Assembly: GCA_015146655.1 (NCBI GenBank)
Contig: VKHL01000001.1
Location: 489,501-553,500, forward strand
DNA from: Ochromonas danica
Taxonomy: Eukaryota; Sar; Chrysophyceae; Chromulinales; Chromulinaceae
Length of the DNA stretch: 64,000 bases
Direction of reading: 5' to 3'
The notes below the pieces were generated by a model that ran no database searches, had not been told where the DNA came from, and worked only from the letters and a program-made list of their open reading frames with translations. Made by a program: the position numbers and the translations under genes. The stretch's first letter is position 1; each line of letters starts with the position of its first letter. Shown here piece by piece: positions 32,481-43,454 of this stretch.

Positions 32481-34407
32481 TTAACGCTTGCGAGGAGGGC
32501 CCGCTGGAGGACGAGAAGAGAATCGACGGTCAGCGCTACCCTCTCTTCCTCTTTCAGCAGGATAGTCATTCAATCTGTAGCTATAATTGGCCTGCATGCT
32601 TTCTTCAAGCATACCAGGATAATAAGAAGCGGCATAATAACCACTGGCGTCATAACAGTCTTGAGGACGGAAATCGTAGACACCGGCATGACCACGGTCA
32701 TGATACTCACCCCAATGATAGTTCGGATCGCGCTCTCTTTCTCTAACATAATAAGGGTCGGCATAATTATAACCTTCACCAGAATAAGAGAAACGAGAAG
32801 CGTGATGATCGTTGCTACTGCTGCTACCAGGAGGAGATCTTCGACTCTCTCGACTATCATGCCGACCTCCATGCGAAGAGCTGTGTCTCTCTCGAGCATT
32901 AGATGATTGCTTGAAAGAATCGCTCATATGAGCAGATGAAGAATAGTGTGCTGAATTAGAAGGCGCTTGCCGGGGTTCCTTTCGTTCGGATGGTTTTCGC
33001 CCCACCTCGTCCGAGTTTTCAGGCTTTGGTTTGTGTGAAACAGGGGCAGAAACATCTGTCTGCTTCTTTGGAACAACATTTGGCTGATTAACGTTCACGT
33101 TAGTAGAAGGGGAAGTGCTCGCTCGGGGCATAGCACTGGACGATGTATTAACACTTGGAGCAGGAGTGGGAATAGGAGTTGGCAAGACGGCTGGAGTTAG
33201 TTCCGCACTACCACAGTCTTCTTTGCTATCAATAACTTGAATATTAATCAGGCTTCGAGTACGTTTAGAATTGCTGTTTGAAACGTCCGATATAGCCGAG
33301 ATGCTTCGTTTCAGAGTGGGCTGAACGACTGATGACACCAACGATCCAGCACTGCTTTCTTTCGCCTCTGTAGTAACAACAGGCTCTTTAGCGTGCACCG
33401 TGGGTCCTGAAGTCTCAGCAATAACAGTAACAGGTGTGGCCAAGGAAGCCAAGGAGATATTCAGCTGTGTGAGAGCAAGGGTGATGCGATGATCTAGCAT
33501 TGCCAAAGAAAGAGAAGCCATAGCAGCCACTGTACTATCCTTAATTGCTGGGGCTTCCTCTATAATAATCTCTGGCTCAACTGCTTTATCGTCTTTTTCC
33601 GTGGTGGCGGCAGCTGCAGCAGATGTTGTTGTTGTTGCTGCTGTTATCGACTTCTTGACCTGGGAAGAGGAAGGAGCCACCTTGTTCACAAACTTCTTTG
33701 TGCCAAAGCTGTACTGGCGAACTTTATTTACAACACCATCACTAGCAGCACCATAGCTGCCGAATCCCTTGGATATCTTGGGTTGAACTGAATGGTATGA
33801 ATAGTCAGATGGTCGATAGCTGAAAGAAGGAGAATCATAGCTCCATCTATCTCCATAAGGAACAATTAGACTGGGCGCGCTATTTTTTGGAATAGAGTTA
33901 GGAGAAGAAGAATGGGGAGCATAGGGAGGACGACCATAAAAATAATAATCATGAAAACTATCCACTGGAAGCATCAGAGGCGGTGCAGGAGGCATAGAAG
34001 GATGCCCATATGCATATTCTTGTCGACTAGAAGATCCACGTCGATCATCGTATCCACCATAAGCAGAGGAAGATGAAGATCCATGGTGGAAGAAATGGGG
34101 ATAATCATTGGGGAAATAGGCTTTATGTGGATCGTCATATGCTGGTGGTGCAGGATAATCTCTTTCTCTATGACGAGATACAGATGGATATCCCATATTC
34201 ATCTCCTCATAGTTTCGACTGTGATAAGGATTATTGTCAAAGGCAGCATAACTTTTCGATCGTGGTAAGGGTTGCCTATTAGACCTTCTCCTCGCATATA
34301 TATGAGTAAATCAATTGCTAATAAAGAAAGAAAAGAAGTAATCACCTGTTATCTTCATAGATATCATTATAACTCCATTGCCGATGAAAAGGTGGTGGGT
34401 AGCTCAT
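32481..34407 (-). CDS. Low-complexity, probably nuclear disordered protein
   Basis: Two exons (34407-34346, 34275-32481) give 618 aa. I recognise no folded family. The N-terminal 170 residues are rich in Tyr, Pro, Ser, His and Arg (YDDRRGSSSRQEYAYG), a Tyr/Ser/Gly style seen in RNA-granule proteins. The centre has Ala/Thr/Val-rich stretches and one helix (MASLSLAMLDHRITLALTQL). An SKRTRS patch could be a nuclear signal. The C-terminus is again Tyr/Arg/Ser-rich and ends GPPRKR. An RNA-binding or splicing-associated role is an inference from composition only. It is divergent to the desaturase gene. Confidence 0.55.
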
Positions 34408-34691
34408 TTTCCTAGTCGATATCGCTTTCTTTCTTGTCTTATTTGATTATCCCCTCAGTTGGTCACATAACTACTTCACACGCACTGTAAGAATAGTACG
34501 CAATCGAACAATAGTTGCACAACCAAGTGGTGGCGAAGAGTACGCACATCTGTCTGGTGACGCAGCAGTTGCTTCGAAAATGGTGGAGGTGGGATGATGT
34601 GGCCCCACTTGAGCAGATTAGGATCCTTTCTCAATTGACTTTGGCATAGTTACCATTGTTAATATTGCGGTTTGTGTGATTCCTGCTTGAT

Positions 34692-36130
34692 ATGCAAGTG
34701 AAAGTGTTTGCAGGTCTATTGGTTGTATTGTTGAGTTGTCAGGTTGTAGAGTCTTTTTCGATGGTGAAGTCAATTGCTACTGTTCCCCATCTTCGTACGA
34801 AGTCTAGTTATTCTAGCACGTCTTTAAAACAAGCTACTGTTGCTGCAACCTCTGTGGAGCAAGTTGATGAACACGCTGCTTTTACCAGGTATCGATGGAG
34901 TTTTGACATTTTTGATTATTTTGGATTGGTTGGCGTTCTGATCATTGCCTTGTTACAGTTCTCTTGTCAATGAACCTAAGAGCGAGGAACTTATTAGTCT
35001 AAGTGAGATGCGCAAAGCTATTCCTCCTAAGGCCTTCGAAAAGTCTCTGGGAAAGTCTCTATTCTACATGATTTTTGATTATGCCATGTGGGGAGGGGCT
35101 TTGGCTGCGATTTATTCGCTGGTTAACTCCTCTATATGGGCTACTCTCCCTTTCTGGGCCCAAGCTTTGGCTAGTTTGACGTATTGGAATGTTGCTGGAT
35201 TCTTCATGTGGTGTCTTTTTGTAGTTGGCCATGACTGCGGGCACACGACCTTCAGCAACAACAGAGTGCTCAACGATATTATTGGACATATCACCCATGG
35301 ATCGTTGCTTGTTCCTTATTATCCTTGGCAGGTAAGTTTTATACATGTTTTCTTCCGTAATGGTCAGCTGATGTGTCTTGTGCTTACAGCTGTCTCATCG
35401 TCGCCACCACATGTACCACAATCATATCGACAAGGATTACTCTTATGCTTGGGTAACTCCTGATATGATGGAGAAGGACAAGTTTATGCAGTTCTTCCAT
35501 AATACTCCAGTGGTCTCCTTCTTCTTGCCTTTCGTGGGGTGGTTTGGCTACCTGCTTGGAATGGGCGATGGCAACCATTTCGTGCCTATTGAGTCTCAGA
35601 GATTGTGGAAGAATACCCCCAAAATCGAGTTTAAGAAGTGCCTTATTTCTGCTGCTGTTTGTGGTGTGTATGCGGTTGCCAATTACTTCTTGTTTGGAAG
35701 TCTGAAAGCCATGGCCTTCTACTATCTTGCGCCTCTTGTCATGTTTGGGTGGTGGCTGGTTACTGTTACTTATCTGCAGCACCACCATGAAGACAGTGTG
35801 GTCTACGATGACCATGACTGGAAATTTACCGAAGCTGGTCTCGAAACTGTTGACCGTAAGTTCGGCTTCGGTATCGACAAGCTCCATCACCATATTACTG
35901 ATGGACATGTTGCTCATCATCTATTCTTTACTCAAATTCCTCACTACCACCTGCCTATTGCTACTGAAGCTATCAAGAACTACTTGAAACAAAAGAATAA
36001 GTTCCATCTCTATCGGTTCGAGAGCACTCTAGACTTTCCTCTTCGTGTACACAATTATATGATGAAGTTTGGATTCAAGGCGCGCAGGGCGACTCCTGTG
36101 GCTCCTGTAGTGGAATCTGTCCAGCAGTAG
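34692..36130 (+). CDS. Plastid-type omega-3/delta-12 fatty acid desaturase
   Basis: Three exons (34692-34888, 34959-35331, 35390-36130) give 436 aa. All three histidine boxes are intact: HDCGHTTF, HRRHH (right at the start of exon 3) and HVAHHLF, followed by QIPHYHLPIATEAI, the di-iron ligands of membrane desaturases. The overall similarity is to plant FAD3/7/8 and FAD2/6-type enzymes that place double bonds in C18 chains. The N-terminus has a hydrophobic signal (FAGLLVVLLSC) and then ESFSM and a Ser/Thr-rich stretch, the bipartite form used to enter complex plastids. Regioselectivity cannot be told by eye. Confidence 0.85.
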
Positions 36131-36874
36131 ATAATCGTAAATCATTATGGATTGCCCCTTCTTGTGAAGAATTAGTACTATATGCAAAACCATCTTACTG
36201 TAATTGTGCGAATTTGAGCACTGTTCTTTCGTATCATTCCAATTATGTGAGGTAATTATGATAAGAAAAATTTTTGGAAGCGACGATTTGAGATTGAAAG
36301 CCTATCGTTCCTGTACAGTGGCGTCTAGGTTGTTCGTAAGCGCGGGTACATGTCTACATGACAATAACTCTGCCGAATTTTCACCGCCAATAATGTTATA
36401 TCCGATATGCCAACAACATACCTGTGGTGCTTTGATAAATGCGTTTCTAGACAGACCGTTTCGCGTTTATTCGTCCGTTGGTTTTCTTTGGTGTGGGCAG
36501 GCAGGCAGTTGGTCTCAAAGAGAGCAGCACAGCCAGCAGTGAGCAGCAGCAGAAGGCGGGGCTTTGGTGTCGATCGACAACTGCTTCCCTTTGTCCAACA
36601 TCTTCAGGGGTCATCAAAGATCACGCTTGTGCAAGCAGTCTCTCTTCCTTTTAGAACTTATATCTCAGGTCTGTACCTTCTAGATAGATAGATATAAAAT
36701 TCCTTTGACATTAAAGCAACATTGTTCCTAGTAGTCGTTGTTTCTTGCTTTTTTTTTTTTTGCGTATTATTTTTGTTTAAGAAAGATCTCGTTTCTTTCT
36801 TGGTCAATTATTTTTATTCTTGTATTTTGTTTTTGCTGCTTGTTCTTCTTTTAACTTTGATCTCTACTATTCTT
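36131..36874. other. Intergenic region, 744 bp
   Basis: It contains a T-rich stretch at 36749-36850 and a short tagatagataga run near 36681. An ATG at 36875 opens a basic 42-codon frame (MSNTTTPQPKRGKRSSSS) that could be the first exon of the CTDSPL2-like gene, but no donor joins it in phase to the next exon. Confidence 0.4.
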
Positions 36875-37030
36875 ATGAGTAATACTACTACACCTCAACC
36901 AAAACGGGGCAAACGCTCTTCTTCTTCCATAAAATTAAATAATCTCTCTTTGCTGCAAAGTAATAAACTCCAATGTCTTTATGAGTCTGAATACTTATGA
37001 GTGATATTATGATATTATCTTTGCAAATAG

Positions 37031-38554
37031 ACCGGAAAGCTGCAAGAGAAATGGATTATGCTTCCGCCAGTCCCTATGCAGGTTGAAGGATTGCCTTTAT
37101 TTGCTTTGTTGAGTTTCTTGCTCTGACAATAGAATCTGCTACCAGCTCCCAATACACCTATCGCCTCTGCGAAGCGTCCTAAGATCCATTTGAAAGCCCA
37201 CATTACTCCTAAGACGGAACATAAAATCTTGGAGAGAACGTAAGTACTTGGACCAATGAAGCAATCAACAAATTTGACTCCCTTTCTATCTTTGGATCCT
37301 AGGCCTGAAAATGATGTCAATGGAGTGGAAACTACTACTCCAGATGGCGACATGCTGCGCAAACTAAGTCTTCGCTCAATGAATGTCAACCGCATGGGAA
37401 ATTTGGCGACATGTACTCCATCGAAGATCCTCTTTTCTCCTGGTCTGCGAATTAAGGCTTCAACTCTGCAGTTGACTCCTGAGAGTGACGGAGAGTCTGA
37501 GACTTCAGAAGGCAATCAGAATCAAGCCTATGCGACAGAATGTAGTTTTACAACTGACACTACTGGCAGCCCGCAAGTTTGTGATAGAAGCAGCCAGCCA
37601 TCGGAGGAAATCAAACAGCATATTACTGAAGACTCTCAGATAAGCATAGATGCTCCAGAAACTCCAGAGCGTCAACCTGTCTCCCCTGCCTGCGCTGACC
37701 ACGCAGAAGTTAATGATATTTATGATATCTCTCTCGATGCTGATGATCAGAGCAGCACGATTGAAGTGGAAGAAGAACCAGATGACGACGACATGTCTTT
37801 TAACCCCTACCTTTTCATTGCTCAGCTTCCTGACCCTTCTCAAGTGGCACGAGATCATAATGCTCATTTACCTGCTTTCGATGGTTCACTTCCCACCTTA
37901 GTTCTAGATCTTGATGAAACATTGGTTCATTGTACTGTGGAAGCTGTGGAGAAGGCAGATGTAGTTTTTCCTGTTGAGTTCAATGGCACGACGTATAAGG
38001 TCTATGGCAGGAAGAGACCTTACCTTGACTACTTCCTCGAACAAGTGGCTAAGAGCTTCGAAGTGGTGGTGTTCACTGCTTCCCAGCGTGTTTATGCAGA
38101 TGTTTTGATGGACTTACTTGATCCACAGAAGCGATTGATCAAACACCGTCTTTTCCGGGAATCATGTCTGTTAGTTCAGGGCAGCTATCTCAAAGACCTC
38201 CAAGTGTTAGGAAGAGATCTTCAACGGGTAAATTCTGTTCTTCCCACCCTCGCTCATGATCTGCTGTTCTCACAGTTTATATGCACATTTTCATAGACTC
38301 TATTGGTGGATAACTCTCCCTACGCCTACGGTTATCAGATCGACAATGGTGTCCCAATTGAAAGCTGGTATGACGATGATAAAGATACCGAACTATTGAA
38401 GTTATTAGGTTTCTTAAGACGTGCACAAACTGTTTCTGATGTTCGACCCCTTATTCGTTCACATTTCAAAACCCATGAGCTTATCGAAGAGGCTGTTAAG
38501 AAATTGAAGCAGAAAGAAAGCAGGAGGCAAAATCACCTAGATGCAACGCGATAG
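37031..38554 (+). CDS. CTDSPL2-like (SCP/FCP1 family) HAD phosphatase
   Basis: Exons 37031-37081, 37133-37239, 37303-38227 and 38297-38554 are in phase. If translation begins at ATG 37058 the product is 437 aa. A further 5' exon beginning near 36875 is possible but unproven. A disordered, acidic N-terminal half precedes the catalytic domain, which has LVLDLDETLVHCT (the DxDxT nucleophile motif), VVFTASQRVYADVLMDLLDP, and LLVDNSPYAYGYQIDNGVPI with ESW. These match CTDSPL2 and small CTD phosphatases, which dephosphorylate the RNA polymerase II CTD or SMAD-type substrates. A conserved helical tail ends QNHLDATR. Confidence 0.85.
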
Positions 38555-39263
38555 AGGTTCTATGGTTTCTTCTTGTCTACTTCGCTGTATTCCAACACGT
38601 ATTTCGAAGTATTTATCCCCTCCTTCCCGTCTACTTTGTAACCTACCTAGTGCCTCCCTCTGTCTATAGCAAGCGCCGCTCCTCCTGTAGATATCCTCAC
38701 AGCCCCACTTTTTGTCGCTGCACAATATCCTGCTGTGTTGTGTGTATGAGTTTCTTGGCTATATGTAGTATTCTAAAAAGCATGCTTATAATGTAATGAT
38801 CAGAATAAACATGCCGCGAGTTTCACTCTATGTCTCTTGGAGATGATTTAGTTTATTACTGTTGGGCAAAAGATATAGGGAAAGCTAGAAAAAATACTGT
38901 GATAGTATTAAACAAAAGCTGCCATCAAGCAAAGACTGGGAGTATTTTAGGTGATCTCTTCCCTCGTCATCTCAACCTCCTCTCATTGTCTCAAGATGGA
39001 TCAAAGAAACAGGTGGTCCGCAATAGCCGAGGGACAGCAGCAGCCAACAAAAATCTCACGAAACAATGAACCAAAAACAAAACATCACTTCTTGCAGGGT
39101 CTCTGATCAGTACAGAGTTGATCAGCACGGAGTTGAAGGACCGATAGACTATGACTAACAAGCTAACTAACTGACAACTACCTAGCAGAAAGGCATGGAC
39201 TGACTAGACTGACTTGACGTTATTTGACGGAATCACATTGATCTTTGGAGTGGTGCATCGTCA
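38555..39263. other. Intergenic region, 709 bp
   Basis: This is between the phosphatase 3' end and a small minus-strand ORF. A 79-codon plus-strand frame from 38830 has mixed composition and no recognised similarity; I regard it as chance. aataaa at 38803 may be a polyadenylation signal. Confidence 0.4.
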
Positions 39264-39533
39264 TCACTTCTTCGTGTCAGAAGAACGCCGTGGTGTTAAT
39301 AAGACAGTAGATGCGGATGATAATGCATCCGCAACAAATTGTTTGGATAAGGCTCGTACTACTTGAGAGGTTTCAACCGCTTTGACTTCACGATCAAAAT
39401 ACGCATCTTTTTCTTTTGCTTCAAGTAATCTTCGTTTTGTACTTGATAAAGGTGCTTGATCTTTACAATCAGAGAACTTTTCTGATGATGAATCACTTTC
39501 ATCCTTTTTCTCATGTAAATTTAATCGTAACAT
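39264..39533 (-). CDS. Small charged protein, possibly the last exon of a longer gene
   Basis: An 89-aa frame begins MLRLNLHEKKDESDSSS, continues with a helical STKRRLLEAKEKDAYFDREV and ends RRSSDTKK. A good acceptor (TTTCTCAG, minus strand) lies about 45 bp upstream and keeps frame, adding an Arg-rich run before the Met. The annotated start may therefore be internal to a second exon. The first exon was not identified. No family is recognised. Confidence 0.4.
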   Translation of the reverse strand: MLRLNLHEKKDESDSSSEKFSDCKDQAPLSSTKRRLLEAKEKDAYFDREVKAVETSQVVRALSKQFVADALSSASTVLLTPRRSSDTKK

Positions 39534-39893
39534 CTTGCTTGTGTTTCTTCTTCTTCTTCGGTGAGATCCAACACCTGAGAAATTAAGGAATTACATTATT
39601 ACAGAAAAACGTGTTTCTTTTGGCTGGCTGTGCCAGAATGAAATTTATGGGAAATCCTCACGCAGATAATAATTATCGATCAGCTTCTGCTGTGTCTGTC
39701 TTGATTGATCAGCAGCTTGTCGATGAGTAAGAAAGAAAAGAGAGCTATCCACCAATCAACAGAGCTATCCACACACCCAAACAAGGTTTTGCTTTCATGC
39801 ACTATAGGTGAATCTAATTATAGAAAGGAAAAAAGAGAGATATAGAATATTCCAATCGATAGCTTTCTTCCTCTTATTGAATTCAGTCAATAA
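39534..39893. other. Intergenic region, 360 bp
   Basis: This lies between divergent genes. It includes a short imperfect direct repeat (gagctatccac, twice near 39748-39775). It probably holds the promoter of the GPCR-PIP kinase gene. Confidence 0.35.
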
Positions 39894-42800
39894 ATGTTAC
39901 GAGCAAGTAGTGAAGCAGATTTGAAGAAAATCACATCCTCTTCATCTATTCTATTTGGTGAAGCTTCTATTGGAGATGTTCATCATATGAAGAATAAACG
40001 AATGGAACGACAAATCACTTTTCCAACATTTTGGTATAATTTTCGTTCTTTATTATCCATCATTGCTACTTTATTCTTTCTCTTGGGATTTCTGATTCCT
40101 TGGTTAATCTTAAATAAGACAGATGGATATCTCTTTGCTGGTGCTACTATCTCTCTTGTCTTTTGTCTATTAGCAATATTAAGTTATTATCATATTAAAC
40201 CATGGAGAAGACATCCTTCTCCATTGATTATGCAAGTTTGCTTGATGAGTGCAGTCATCTCTCTTGTACTCTTTGTAGAAACCTTTCCATTTGGTCGTAC
40301 AGATCAGCTAATTGATGGTGCAGATCTTAACCTAATCGGTGGGTCTGACTATGACAGTGATCATGATCATAGTGTAGGATGTATCATCATGTCCTTTACT
40401 TTACAATTAGCACTGCTTTCACGAGAAGCATGGATCCTCACACTCTCTGTGGATTTGGTTACTTCTATGACAAATCCTTTCTCCTCACATACTTCTAGTC
40501 AACGCAAGTATCATATCTTTGTTTGGTTACTAGCTCTTGCAGGGGCTGTAGCATTAGCAAATCATACCACTTGTCAAGGGGAATTCCTCAGTAATGGAAC
40601 ATGTTGGCTTCGTATAGATGATGTTACAAATAGTTGTCTATGGGGTTATCTGTTTGCTTGGATGGTTTTATTTTATGCAAATGCAGCGTTAGTCTTGGCT
40701 TATGCTTTTAGTCGAATCTCGAAAGGTTTAGAAAGTACTTATGCTACACGATATGCTTGTGTAGCTGATACTTTTCGCGTTGTCAGCTTTTACTTTTCTT
40801 ATGGATTACTTCTTACACTCTTGCTTATACTATTGTATTATGTGATTGAAGGAAGTACATCGAATAGTAGTACCCTCGCTATGCAACATGTGGTGGCCTA
40901 TATGGTAGCATGCCGTGGCTTCTTTGATGGATTGCTCTGGTTCCTCACCCATGGTTTCCAATCTAGTCAAGATAGCTTAACAAACTTTACATTACAACGA
41001 AGAAGGCTATCTATCAATCATAAACTGACAATGGATGAGATTCTGCGTCCTTGGCAACGAGTATTGCGATTATTCCTGAAAACTCCTACTGGCCCCACAC
41101 CTCCTGATCAATTGGCATCTTTGCTTGAGGAGGAAAGCCGACGAACAAGCACGTTTCGACCTTTTCAGAAAGATGGAGAAGAAGCAACAGAAGAAGCAGA
41201 GCAGACGGCAAGAGACCAGTCTGTCGCTTCATCTGTCGGACTGTTCTCCACTGCTGTGCTTAGTGATGATCAAGACGACTCACCACAACTAAACCTTGCG
41301 CTTCGTAAAGAAGTAGTAGATCTGGTAACTCTAGGGATTCGGGAGAGTGTTCAACGTTTACAAGAACGTGATCCTCTCCACAATCATGTTCGACAGTCTG
41401 AGGGGCCACCATCCATGCCAAGCACTCCTGTTCGTCTCCCTTCAGCCCCTTCTGAATCAGATAGCAGTGTTAATAGTGCAGATCCAATGCAGGTAGTTCG
41501 CTTGTCAAATAGCACAATTGGTCCTACTATTCGACCAACAGTCTATTTCAATCCAAGTTACCATATGATGCCAGCCCTTGCCCCACCGCCTAGCATGTTG
41601 CAAAGCTTTCATTATAGTCAGTCAAGTGGGCGTATATCATCAGCTATGCATGGCTTACTTTCTGCTATGGGCAGTTATTGGCCAGGTGAATATGGTGTGG
41701 ACTATGCGGCCTGGGATGATCTGGGTAGTCTCCGTTCAAATCATTTCGCCTCTTTTATGGAGGTATGTAGTGCTGTGTTCTGTTATGTTCACTTCAACTT
41801 GCGTTGTTGATCTCTTGATGATGTTGTTTGTTGCTTTACTTAGAATGGCGAATCTCCAGTGCCTACTCCAAAGGCTGCTGTAGATAATGTTCCCGCTAGT
41901 TTAGCCCCGCCTCCCGCTGAGGTAGTCTTTAATCTGTTAGGAACACATCGATTCCGTGATTTTCGACCTGCAACATTTCGTAAACTACGTCGTCTTGCTG
42001 GACTTACAGAAGAACGCTATCTTGATCTTGTCTCACAGCCTGCACGTGAGAGATTGGCAGAGGGTGGATCGGGTGCTTTCTTCTTTGTCTGTGGTGAAGG
42101 AGATTTTGTTGTTAAAACAGTTCGACATAGTGAAGCTCAAACTCTTCTGACTATTCTCGATCGTTATTGTCAACATCTTGCTAATCATCCACAATCTTTC
42201 CTTGTCCGCTTCTTGGGATTACATGAGATTTCCCTCTATGGCAATACCTTTACCTTTGTGATCATGAAGAACATCTTTCCACCGAGTGTGAAACTTAATG
42301 AACGATATGATCTTAAAGGTAGTTGGATTAATCGTAATGCAGGTTTCCGTGCTCAAGGTAAAGTTGCCACTTGTAGACATTGTCACGAGAGTTTTATTGA
42401 TGGTAGCAGCAGTAAATGTCCTGTGGTAGTTGGTGACCATGAGCCAATGATGACTTTGAAAGACAATGATATGATTTGCAAGATTCGCCTATATCCCCAC
42501 CATGCCTATGAAGTAATTGATGCACTTCATCGAGATAGTGATGCATTGAGTGAAATGGGCGTTATGGACTACAGTCTTCTTGTTGGTGTGGAATACGCAC
42601 GCTATGATGTGGAAACTCTTCGTAGCTTGCAAGTATCACCAGGCGGTTATTTTTGTCCAAATACACCAGGAAGTATCACTGCTGAGACAAAGCAAGATCA
42701 AGGACAAGAGGAGAAGGATGAAGGACAAGGTCTTCAACAGGGAACTCAGAAATATCCCGCTCGAGTTGTTATAGCACCCCAAGCTTATTACTTTGGGATT

Positions 42801-43104
42801 ATTGATATGCTTGAGACATGGTCATGGTCAAAGAAGTTAGAGAGATGGTTTAAAGTCTATATACTTGGACAAGATGGACGGGGTGTATCTTGTGTGGCAC
42901 CAGGTGACTATTGCACACGATTTCAGAGGAAAGTGACTCAAATCATTGAACATGCTGTCTTTGCTCGAGAAGTCACAGGAAGTTGGCAAGGAAGAAGGTA
43001 AGATATTATGCCAATCTGATTGTAGACCTGATTGATTTGATTGATTTATTGTTTTGTGTTGTGTTAGAGAGATTGGTCAGCCTTTTGCTTTGGTCTCGTC
43101 GTGA
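39894..43104 (+). CDS. GPCR-PIPK: seven-transmembrane receptor fused to a PIP kinase
   Basis: Exons 39894-41762, 41844-42997 and 43068-43104 give 1019 aa; retaining the last intron stops at 43001 (1008 aa). Residues about 45-345 hold the predicted seven transmembrane helices, with an extracellular Cys pair (CQGEFLSNGTCW). A Ser/Pro-rich linker leads to a phosphatidylinositol-phosphate kinase domain at about 645-1000: GGSGAFFFVCGEGDFVVKT (ATP-binding Lys), ERYDLKGSW, GVMDYSLLVGV (catalytic Asp), YFGIIDMLE and PGDYCTRFQRKV. The key residues look intact. A CRHCHE...C insert sits in the kinase domain. Such fusions are known from oomycetes, where they affect sporulation and chemotaxis, and as RpkA in Dictyostelium. 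It would couple an external cue directly to phosphoinositide synthesis at the membrane. Confidence 0.92.
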
Positions 43105-43454
43105 AGAGTTTTGAACTGTTTGGATATTTACTAAGTGAATGTGTTTATGATGTGGTTGAGTGGTGGTTCTATTCTGTCTCTGTTTGTGTTTGAAGAGTAT
43201 TGCGGGTTAAAGATGTTGTCGTTATTGGTGTTATCAACAACACGAAATAACGGAAAACAATGGAAGAGGAACACTTCAAGTGCTTCCTGTGACCTTCTCC
43301 ATCATCAAGTTTGGAGAAAAGACTGTAAGTCAGGTATTTGTGATTGGACTTCACTTACAGTAAATTAAAAGAATGTGTTGAACACAAAGAAGACAGTAAG
43401 CATTTGATGTCTGTCCACATTTCCCCTCTTCGATATATACACTAGATGTAGTCA
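43105..43454. other. Convergent intergenic region
   Basis: This is 350 bp between the 3' ends of GPCR-PIPK and the giant cullin-RING gene. Only spurious short frames are seen. Confidence 0.4.

Noticed and set aside
32570-32899. Hydrophobic minus-strand ORF overlapping the disordered protein
   Set aside because: Alternate frame of the Tyr/Arg/Ser-rich coding sequence; no independent evidence.
38830-39069. 79-codon plus-strand ORF
   Set aside because: Mixed composition, no domain, no neighbouring splice signals that extend it; probably chance in an AT-rich spacer.
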